Shown here piece after piece: positions 1 through 5,027 of a stretch of 5,822 bases of DNA (its first letter is position 1; each line of letters starts with the position of its first letter). Under the pieces are notes generated by a model. That model had not been told where the DNA came from and searched no databases. It saw only the letters and a program-made list of their open reading frames with translations. A program made the translations under genes and the position numbers. The DNA is from Candidatus Cloacimonadota bacterium (GTDB lineage: Bacteria > Hydrothermota > E44-bin80): NCBI GenBank assembly GCA_004375785.1, contig SOKM01000233.1, positions 1 through 5,822 on the forward strand, written 5' to 3'.

Positions 1-17
1 AATTGTTTGTGATTTGT

Positions 18-596
18 TCATTGTGGTTTGGTAATTGTTTTTTTTGGAGTTATCATTGAAAGAGCTCTTTCCTGATAAGATGGTTCCTTCATTTTTCCCC
101 TTACAGAAGACGTTATAACTTCTGTGCCTCCTGGTCGTTCATTTCTCATCTCTACGCAGAGATGCCTTGCTTCTATCACGACCATTATACCTTCAGGTTG
201 AAGGATTTCTGAAACAGTATCAGCAATTTCATCGGTTAATTTTTCCTGCAGCTGTAACCTCCGCGAAAGATTCTTTACAATGGATACAAAACTTGAGAAC
301 CCGGAAATAATTCCGTTTTGGGGAATATATGTAATATGAACTCTTCCGAAGAAAGGGAGTAAATGGTGTTCGCAGAAAGAAAAGAATGGTATATTTTTAA
401 GAAGAACAATTTCATTTTTTACTTCTGTCTTGAAAACATTTATCCCCTCTTTAGGGTCTTTTTTTATCTCAGAAAATATCTCCTCTAACATTAATGCAAC
501 CTTCCCGGGTGTTTTACTCAACCTTTCACTTTTTGTATCAAACCCTATCTCTTCCAGGAATTCTCGAGTAAGTTCTTCAATCCTTTTCTTATTCAT
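18..596 (-). CDS. folE: GTP cyclohydrolase I (FolE)
   Basis: Converts GTP to 7,8-dihydroneopterin triphosphate, the first step toward tetrahydrofolate and a source of other pterin-derived products; a cytoplasmic, normally homodecameric zinc enzyme. The 192-residue protein carries the family signature FCEHHLLPFFGRVHITY at 74-90, with zinc ligands C75, H78 and C147 and the conserved H145 in ARHLCVEM (143-150). Q117-E118 fits the GTP-binding QE pair, and TSSVRG (162-167) matches the usual TSALRG. Two small departures: MRN (150-152) replaces the common MRG, and the tail after about residue 180 (TPKKTITKPQ) is encoded by low-complexity DNA. The ATG fits the usual N-terminus, but no Shine-Dalgarno precedes it; the bases just upstream are a 9-bp tandem array. 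The start may instead be coupled to a mini-ORF ending in ATGA. It lies 246 bases after ftsH, so it may be cotranscribed. Identity is secure. Confidence 0.96.
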   Translation of the reverse strand: MNKKRIEELTREFLEEIGFDTKSERLSKTPGKVALMLEEIFSEIKKDPKEGINVFKTEVKNEIVLLKNIPFFSFCEHHLLPFFGRVHITYIPQNGIISGFSSFVSIVKNLSRRLQLQEKLTDEIADTVSEILQPEGIMVVIEARHLCVEMRNERPGGTEVITSSVRGKMKEPSYQERALSMITPKKTITKPQ

Positions 597-676
597 TTAT
601 TTGGTCTGTTTAGTTCATCTGGTTTATTTAGTCTATTTAGTTCGTTAGTATCGTTTAGATCGTTAATTTCGTTCAT
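593..676 (-). CDS. possible 27-codon mini-ORF coupled to folE
   Basis: Reading leftward from the ATG at 676-674 gives 27 codons without a stop. The TGA stop at 595-593 overlaps the folE start ATG (596-594) in the form ATGA, the classic arrangement for translational reinitiation. A GGAG lies two bases before the ATG, closer than ideal. The peptide is an asparagine-rich three-residue repeat (units such as LND, LNR, LNK, PDE), because the DNA is a degenerate 9-bp tandem array and 9 is a multiple of 3. It resembles no family I recognise, and its open frame could be a by-product of the repeat. If translated, it would more likely deliver ribosomes to folE, which has no visible ribosome site, than make a useful product. 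Low confidence. Confidence 0.25.
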   Translation of the reverse strand: MNEINDLNDTNELNRLNKPDELNRPNK

Positions 677-678
677 TT
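598..678. repeat. degenerate 9-bp tandem array, about nine units
   Basis: Nine consecutive 9-bp blocks can be laid out on the plus strand, for example TATTTAGTC (625-633), TATTTAGTT (634-642), TGTTTAGTT (607-615) and CGTTTAGAT (652-660). The left units share YRTTTAGTY and the right units begin with CGTT. The array starts two bases before the folE start codon and takes the place where a ribosome site would be expected. Confidence 0.75.
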
Positions 679-842
679 CTCCGTTTCTCAAGATGTCTGC
701 CTACTCCTCACTCTCTTTTCTCTCTTCCTTCATCTCTGTTACTTTGAAGCTCTGTTACATTTACTGCCAGTGCCACTTTATCCTTTGACTTTTATTATCT
801 TACATCTTACATCGTACATCCCAAAATTTCACTTTTAACTTT
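679..842. other. simple-sequence remainder of the ftsH-folE gap
   Basis: This stretch contains a pyrimidine-rich block on the plus strand (about 704-737) and a 9-bp direct repeat CTCTGTTAC at 734-742 and 750-758. It also has three 7-bp units (ATCTTAC at 797-803 and 804-810, ATCGTAC at 811-817) and ACTTTT-type repeats from about 830 into the ftsH stop. I found no stable hairpin with a T-run and no convincing sigma-70 promoter for folE. The best -10-like match, GATAAT on the minus strand at 799-794, has no -35 partner. Confidence 0.6.
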
Positions 843-2759
843 TTACTTTTGACTTGTATTTACTCTCTTCTCTCTTCTGTCTTTTCTCTTCTGCTTTCCT
901 CTTTCTGCTTTAATAATCTTCTCTATCTCATCCTTTGTTAAAACTTCCTTTTCAAGAAGTTCATTTGCCAGCTTTTCAAGGAGTTTAATATTGCCCTTAA
1001 GAATCTTATATGCTTTCTTTTCTGCATCGGCTATTAAAGCCATGACTTCGCTATCTATCAACCGAGCGGTGTTCTCGGAGTAATCTCTGTGTTGTGCAAT
1101 CTCTCTTCCGAGAAAGATTTGTTCTTCTTTATCACTCAAGGTGAGCGGACCCAATTTATCACTCATCCCCCATTTTGTTACCATATTCCTTGCAATCTCC
1201 GTTGCATTCAGAATATCGTTCTGGGCTCCTGTTGATCTATTTTCGAAGATGAGAAGTTCGGCACACCTTCCACCAAGGAGTGTTGTGAGTTTTGCCTTAA
1301 GATAATTCTCCGAGTAATTGTGTCTGTCGTCAATAGGTAACTGCTGGGTTGTTCCAAGCGCCCTTCCACGAGGTATAATTGTCACTTTATGAATAGGGTC
1401 TGTGCCAGGAGTCATTTCAGATACAAGCACATGTCCCGATTCATGATAGGCTGTTAGTTTTTTCTCCTCCTCGCTTATGATTAGACTCTTTCTTTCAACA
1501 CCCATCAAGAGCTTGTCTTTAGCCTTCTCAAAATCCTCCATTTCCACTTTTTTTCTGTTAAGCTTTGCTGCCAGGAGTGCAGCCTCATTAACCATATTCG
1601 CAATATCCGCACCTGAAAATCCGGGGGTTCCTCTTGCCAGAAGAGAAAGGTTAACGTCTTTACTTAATGGAATCTTCTTTGTGTGCACCTTTAATATTCC
1701 TTCCCTGCCTCGAATATCAGGGAAATCGACAACTACCCTTCTATCAAAACGTCCGGGTCGCAAGAGGGCAGGGTCAAGCACATCAGGCCTGTTCGTTGCT
1801 GCCACCAGAATTACTCCCTCATTGGTTTCAAAACCGTCCATCTCAGCAAGAAGGGCATTCAGTGTCTGCTCCCTCTCATCATGTCCACCACCAATCCCAG
1901 CACCTCTGTATCTTCCCACTGCATCTATCTCATCAATAAAGATAATACTCGGTGCAAATTTTTTACTCTTTTCAAAAAGGTCTCTGACCCTTGATGCACC
2001 AACTCCTACGAACATTTCCACAAAGTCGGAACCTGAAAGCGAGAAGAATGGAACGCCCGCTTCTCCGGCAACAGCCTTTGCCAGAAGTGTTTTCCCTGTT
2101 CCTGGAGGTCCAAGAAGGAGAACTCCCTTTGGTATCTTGGCTCCAAGCTTCTGAAATTTCTTTGGGTTCTTTAAGAATTCGATAATCTCTTTCAGCTCTT
2201 CCTTTGCCTCCTCAACACCTGCAACATCGTTAAATGTTACAGTTGGCTTATCGGGAAGTGTGAGTTTTGCACGGCTCTTTCCAAAGGAGAGTGCCTTTGT
2301 TGGACCTGACTGCACCTGCCGGAAGAAAAATATCCAGACAGCTATGAGAACAATAAATGGTAAGGTGGGCCAGAAATATCTCCACCATCCGCTTTCAGAA
2401 CGGGATTCTACTTCAACACCCTTTTTTGCAAGGTCTTTTGCAAGGTCAGGGTCCTCAAATGGGATGTGGATTTTAAACCTCTCAAACGATACAACCTTTC
2501 CTTCCTTGCTTACAACACTCGATGTGCTCCTAAGAACTCCGTGAATATCTAAATTCGTAAGCGTCACCTTTTCAACGTTCCTTTTATCTACCTCATTTAA
2601 GAACCTTGAAAAAGAGATTGTTACCTCTTCTTTCTTCCTTGTATTAAAAATTCCGATGGCAACCATAAGAAGAAGTATTATGCTTATCCAGACAAATATG
2701 CCTTTCCACATTGTATTAGAAGGCTGTTGTTTTTTTCCTTTTCTCTGTTTTTCAATCAT
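843..2759 (-). CDS. ftsH: ATP-dependent zinc metalloprotease FtsH
   Basis: Membrane-anchored hexameric AAA+ protease that extracts and degrades misfolded membrane proteins and some regulatory proteins. The 638 residues show the full layout: membrane segment 1 at about 19-38, an extracytoplasmic domain at about 40-125, and membrane segment 2 at about 127-146. The AAA module has Walker A GPPGTGKT (217-224), the FVG pore motif (250-252), Walker B IIFIDEID (272-279) and the second region of homology with arginine fingers R337 and R340 in RPGRFDR. The protease domain has HESGH (439-443; HEAGH is commoner) and the likely third zinc ligand D515 in STGAQND. Length is near the E. coli protein (644). 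The ATG overlaps the hpt stop as TAATG, with GGAG five bases upstream (minus 2768-2765) inside the hpt end, so translation is probably coupled. The basic tail after about residue 618 (KRKDRREKR) comes from a purine-rich simple-sequence tract. Confidence 0.98.
   Translation of the reverse strand: MIEKQRKGKKQQPSNTMWKGIFVWISIILLLMVAIGIFNTRKKEEVTISFSRFLNEVDKRNVEKVTLTNLDIHGVLRSTSSVVSKEGKVVSFERFKIHIPFEDPDLAKDLAKKGVEVESRSESGWWRYFWPTLPFIVLIAVWIFFFRQVQSGPTKALSFGKSRAKLTLPDKPTVTFNDVAGVEEAKEELKEIIEFLKNPKKFQKLGAKIPKGVLLLGPPGTGKTLLAKAVAGEAGVPFFSLSGSDFVEMFVGVGASRVRDLFEKSKKFAPSIIFIDEIDAVGRYRGAGIGGGHDEREQTLNALLAEMDGFETNEGVILVAATNRPDVLDPALLRPGRFDRRVVVDFPDIRGREGILKVHTKKIPLSKDVNLSLLARGTPGFSGADIANMVNEAALLAAKLNRKKVEMEDFEKAKDKLLMGVERKSLIISEEEKKLTAYHESGHVLVSEMTPGTDPIHKVTIIPRGRALGTTQQLPIDDRHNYSENYLKAKLTTLLGGRCAELLIFENRSTGAQNDILNATEIARNMVTKWGMSDKLGPLTLSDKEEQIFLGREIAQHRDYSENTARLIDSEVMALIADAEKKAYKILKGNIKLLEKLANELLEKEVLTKDEIEKIIKAERGKQKRKDRREKRVNTSQK
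863..910. repeat. polypyrimidine/polypurine tract encoding the FtsH tail
   Basis: The plus strand is almost pure C and T over about 48 bases (CTCTTCTCTCTTCTG and similar), interrupted by G at 879, 893 and 907. On the coding strand it is AG-rich and encodes the Lys/Arg/Glu tail of FtsH. A similar pyrimidine block lies in the gap at about 704-737, so the tract appears to belong to the same simple-sequence material. Confidence 0.6.
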
Positions 2760-3280
2760 TAAAACTCCATTGTAATAATTTCTGGTAGGTTTCTATACTT
2801 TTCACTAAAATCAAGACCATATCCTATAACATATTTATTGGGGACAGTAAATCCCCTGTAGTCTATTTTAATTTTCTTCGTTCTCTTGACTCTCTTCTCA
2901 AGAAGAGCACAAATCTTTAGAGAGCGAGGGTTTTTTCTTTTTAAGAAATCAAAGATGTAAGAGAGTGTTAATCCTGTATCCACAATATCTTCAACAAGGA
3001 GAACATTCTCTCCCTCAATGTCTATGGATATATCTTTAATGATTTTAACAACTCCACTCGTTCTTGATGAATCGCCATAACTGGAAACTGAGATAAAATC
3101 AATTCTTAAGGGGAAATTGAGTTCCCTGATAAGGTCTGCAAGAAAAACAACAGCACCTTTTAGTATGCATACAAGAATGGGCGACCTATCCCTGTAATCA
3201 TTATTCAGTTCTTGCGCCAGTTTTTTCACACCTCTTTTTATGTCTCTTTTTCCAAGTAAACGTTTCGTTTTGTTAGCCAA
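2759..3280 (-). CDS. hpt: hypoxanthine(-guanine) phosphoribosyltransferase
   Basis: Purine salvage enzyme that joins PRPP with hypoxanthine or guanine to give IMP or GMP in the cytoplasm. The 173 residues include the pyrophosphate loop LKG (40-42), the flexible-loop SYG (67-69), the PRPP signature VLLVEDIVDTGLTL (93-106; E97, D98 and probable catalytic base D101), and the purine-binding end YVIGYGLDFSEKYRNLP (150-166). Length is typical of bacterial Hpt. The start is TTG at 3280-3278: family similarity begins by about residue 8, no nearby ATG fits, and GAGGG lies three bases upstream (minus 3288-3284). The gene overlaps the tilS end by 8 bp and the ftsH start by one base, so it sits in the middle of a tightly coupled operon. 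Preference between hypoxanthine and guanine cannot be read from the sequence. Confidence 0.96.
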   Translation of the reverse strand: MANKTKRLLGKRDIKRGVKKLAQELNNDYRDRSPILVCILKGAVVFLADLIRELNFPLRIDFISVSSYGDSSRTSGVVKIIKDISIDIEGENVLLVEDIVDTGLTLSYIFDFLKRKNPRSLKICALLEKRVKRTKKIKIDYRGFTVPNKYVIGYGLDFSEKYRNLPEIITMEF

Positions 3281-4667
3281 TTTCCCTCTTTTCGAGCTTC
3301 AGAATTCTTTTGGTCTTTTCTCTCACCCTCGCTACTTCAGCTCTTCTCAAACCCACAATCCAGAGAATACCATTTGCATCAGAAATAAGTGGAATTTCAT
3401 CCCTTTCCCAGAAGGGTATCTTTTCATCAATTAAAAAATTTTTTACTTTTTTCTCCTGATTCATTCCAAAGGGTTTGAACTTATCACCATTTTCTCTCGT
3501 TCTTAAAACGAGCGGGGGGTGAATTGCTTCAAGGTCAAAATAGGCACAGTCAGGGTCGTCAATATTACCGTTCAGACTCCTAAGAACCGATGCTGTGATA
3601 TAGTAACGATTCTGAAAGAGCACTTTTCCAGGGATATCGAGGAATACCTTCTCGTTTTTGCTTTTTTCGGAAGATATATTTTTGTTTTGAACAAGAACAG
3701 CATCCGAACCAACAAAAAAGGTCGTTCCGTAATATGAAAACCTTAATCCAGACGACGTTCCAGAAATTGCAGTCCTTAAGGATTCTATTTCCTTGAAATT
3801 GAGCCGTGCATCACTTTTTGTCATACCTTCAAAGCATCTCATTATAACCCTTCGCTGAATACCAGGTTTCAATCGTCTGAAAGCCTCTCTTTCGATTAAA
3901 AGATTTTCTTCTGTCTCCATAAAGATTTTCTTCACTACCTTTTTAACCTCTCTTGAAAGTATCTCTTCTTCGTCCCTCAAGACCTCGATTAGCTGTGAAA
4001 TATTCGTTTTCACTCCTCTGTTAAGTCTTTCTTCAATCAGTGGAACGAGTTCTCTTCTGATAAAGTTCCTTCTATACTGCCTGTTCCAGTTTGTTACATC
4101 GATTCTGTAGTCTATGTTTTTCTCTTTTAGATAGAATAGGATTTCGCGCTTTGAGAGACAAAGCAGGGGATGAATGAACCTACCCCTCATTGGTTGAATT
4201 CCTAAAAGACCTCTTCTGCCCGCTCCTCTCAAGAGATTAAGGAAAAAGGTTTCGATACTGTCGTCTGCAGTATGGCCAAGAGCAATCTTCTGTGCATCTC
4301 TTTCATCTGCTGACTTCTCGAGTGTTTTTAGTCTCAACCGTCGTGCTGCATCCTCTAAGGAAAGATGTTTGTCTTTTTTATACGAGGAGACATTCACACT
4401 CTTTGCAATTAAAGGTATATCCATTTTCTGAGAAAAGTCTTTCACAAACCTCTCATCCTTTTCAGATGCCTCTTCCCTGAGGTTATGGTTGATATGGCAG
4501 CAGACAAGTTCTATTTTAAGTTCACTTTTATATAGATTTAATAGGTACAGGAGAAAAATAGAATCAGGACCTCCTGAAACAGCAACAAGTATCTTTTCTC
4601 CCTCTTCGATTAATCCATTCTTTTCTATATAATTCAAAACCTTCTTTTCTATTTCTTCAACTTTCAT
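3273..4667 (-). CDS. tilS: tRNA(Ile)-lysidine synthase (TilS)
   Basis: Uses ATP and lysine to turn C34 of the CAU-anticodon tRNA-Ile2 into lysidine, so that it reads AUA and is charged with isoleucine; essential in most bacteria. The 464-residue protein has the PP-loop SGGPDS (31-36), HINHNLR (58-64) and the GHTADDSIETFFLNLLRG block (131-148). The C-terminal TilS domain follows, with LRTRENGDKFKPFGM (388-402), KVKNFLIDEKIP (407-418) and a WIVGLRRAEVAR-type end (436-447). Length is close to the B. subtilis enzyme (472). The ATG is the only standard start between the upstream in-frame stop (TAA, 4688-4686) and the PP-loop. No Shine-Dalgarno precedes it; a -10 box ends six bases before it, pointing to a leaderless message. 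It is the first gene of the tilS-hpt-ftsH operon. Confidence 0.97.
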   Translation of the reverse strand: MKVEEIEKKVLNYIEKNGLIEEGEKILVAVSGGPDSIFLLYLLNLYKSELKIELVCCHINHNLREEASEKDERFVKDFSQKMDIPLIAKSVNVSSYKKDKHLSLEDAARRLRLKTLEKSADERDAQKIALGHTADDSIETFFLNLLRGAGRRGLLGIQPMRGRFIHPLLCLSKREILFYLKEKNIDYRIDVTNWNRQYRRNFIRRELVPLIEERLNRGVKTNISQLIEVLRDEEEILSREVKKVVKKIFMETEENLLIEREAFRRLKPGIQRRVIMRCFEGMTKSDARLNFKEIESLRTAISGTSSGLRFSYYGTTFFVGSDAVLVQNKNISSEKSKNEKVFLDIPGKVLFQNRYYITASVLRSLNGNIDDPDCAYFDLEAIHPPLVLRTRENGDKFKPFGMNQEKKVKNFLIDEKIPFWERDEIPLISDANGILWIVGLRRAEVARVREKTKRILKLEKREIG

Positions 4668-4673
4668 AAAAAT

Positions 4674-4702
4674 AGTATAACAAATTTAACCCCAATAAGC
4701 AA
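4674..4702 (-). promoter_or_regulatory. sigma-70-type promoter of tilS-hpt-ftsH
   Basis: On the minus strand TTGCTT (4702-4697) and TATACT (4679-4674) are separated by exactly 17 bp. Six bases (ATTTTT) separate the -10 box from the ATG, so the usual start site about seven bases downstream falls on the A of the start codon. An A/T run directly upstream of the -35 box (plus-strand A-run 4703-4711) could act as an UP element. Confidence 0.75.
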
Positions 4703-4710
4703 GAAAAAAA

Positions 4711-4780
4711 ATTAAAGACCCACCAATTAATAACAGGTGAGCTATATTAAAGACCCGCCAATCAATAACAGGTGAGCCAT
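4711..4780. repeat. 35-bp direct tandem duplication, two copies
   Basis: Copies at 4711-4745 and 4746-4780 abut without a spacer and match at 32 of 35 positions. All three differences are transitions (A/G at unit position 12, T/C at 18 and 33). Each unit starts ATTAAAGACCC and ends AACAGGTGAGCYAT. The array lies just upstream of the tilS promoter. Confidence 0.9.
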
Positions 4781-4790
4781 CCTGGCTCAC
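4772..4790. repeat. perfect 8-bp hairpin with 3-base loop
   Basis: GTGAGCCA (4772-4779), loop TCC, then TGGCTCAC (4783-4790). The left arm is the end of the second 35-bp unit. No T-run follows on either strand, so it does not look like an intrinsic terminator. Confidence 0.8.
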
Positions 4791-4792
4791 AA

Positions 4793-4825
4793 GTAGCCGC
4801 AGGCGCAGGTAGAACCTGCTCCTAC
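4793..4825 (-). repeat. REP-like palindromic element A
   Basis: Read on the minus strand, this 33-bp element starts GTAGGAGC, forms the stem GCAGGT/ACCTGC around a TCT loop (plus positions 4805-4810 and 4814-4819), and ends in CTAC. A 5' GTAG followed by a short palindrome is the typical form of REP sequences mobilised by IS200-like REP-associated tyrosine transposases. It lies head to head with element B, seven bases away. Confidence 0.6.
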
Positions 4826-4832
4826 ATTCCTG

Positions 4833-4862
4833 GTAGGAGCAACCTCCTGGTTGCGAATCTAC
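4833..4862 (+). repeat. REP-like palindromic element B
   Basis: A 30-bp element with the same plan as A: GTAGGAGC start, stem GCAACC/GGTTGC (4839-4844 and 4849-4854) around TCCT, and CTAC end. The stem differs from that of A at four positions, yet all remain paired. Together with A it forms an outer 8-bp inverted repeat, GCTCCTAC (4818-4825) and GTAGGAGC (4833-4840). Further short pairings flank it: GAATC/GATTC (4855-4859, 4866-4870) and ACATTCC/GGAATGT (4824-4830, 4872-4878). Confidence 0.6.
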
Positions 4863-4878
4863 TTTGATTCTGGAATGT

Positions 4879-4976
4879 AAGATCACAACCAACGGCAGAC
4901 CGCAGAGCACCGATTAAAACCAGAGTCTAATGTCTTAGGTCTCCTGTCTTATGTCTGAAAGAAATGGATTTTGTCA
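4879..4976. other. rest of divergent intergenic region, with degenerate repeat
   Basis: Within the 360-base tilS to LVIVD-gene gap (4668-5027), this part shows only a degenerate simple repeat at about 4925-4957, with TGTCTTA at 4931-4937 and 4945-4951 and ATGTCT at 4930-4935 and 4951-4956. No RNA gene, riboswitch or terminator was recognised, and no credible reading frame crosses it. Confidence 0.5.
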
Positions 4977-5005
4977 TTGACAACAATGGGATTAAGAGTT
5001 ATAAT
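4977..5005 (+). promoter_or_regulatory. full-consensus sigma-70 promoter of the LVIVD gene
   Basis: TTGACA (4977-4982), a 17-bp spacer and TATAAT (5000-5005) match the sigma-70 consensus at all twelve positions. The expected transcript start is near 5012, leaving a leader of about 16 bases that is almost entirely ribosome binding site. This suggests strong, largely constitutive expression. Confidence 0.85.
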
Positions 5006-5016
5006 TTGACAAAAAA

Positions 5017-5024
5017 AGGAGAGG
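5017..5024 (+). promoter_or_regulatory. ribosome binding site fixing the LVIVD gene start
   Basis: AGGAGAGG, with the AGGAG core ending six bases before the ATG at 5028. It selects this start, which is also directly followed by a signal peptide. Confidence 0.85.
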
Positions 5025-5027
5025 AAA

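Noticed and set aside
430..648. 72-codon plus-strand open frame ending in YLV-type repeats
   Set aside because: Antisense to the folE N-terminal half; its repetitive end merely reads the 9-bp array. No ribosome site was found.
597..842. Folate-sensing riboswitch or sigma-70 promoter ahead of folE
   Set aside because: No paired helices of a known riboswitch were seen. Candidate boxes (GATAAT at minus 799-794, GATACT at minus 652-647) lack a matching -35 at 16-18 bp.
1477..2154. 225-codon open frame on the plus strand
   Set aside because: It lies wholly antisense to the conserved AAA and protease region of ftsH, has no ribosome site, and its sequence is serine-rich in the way expected of an antisense frame.
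4711..4780. CRISPR array
   Set aside because: Only two units, directly adjacent with no spacer between them, and no cas gene in the window.
4772..4854. Rho-independent terminators
   Set aside because: The hairpins are stable, but no T-run follows any of them on either strand, and they lie upstream of both divergent genes rather than after a gene.
4686..4910. 74-codon minus-strand frame ending just before tilS
   Set aside because: It crosses the REP-like palindromes and the 35-bp duplication (not a multiple of three), has no ribosome site or recognisable domain, and overlaps the tilS promoter.
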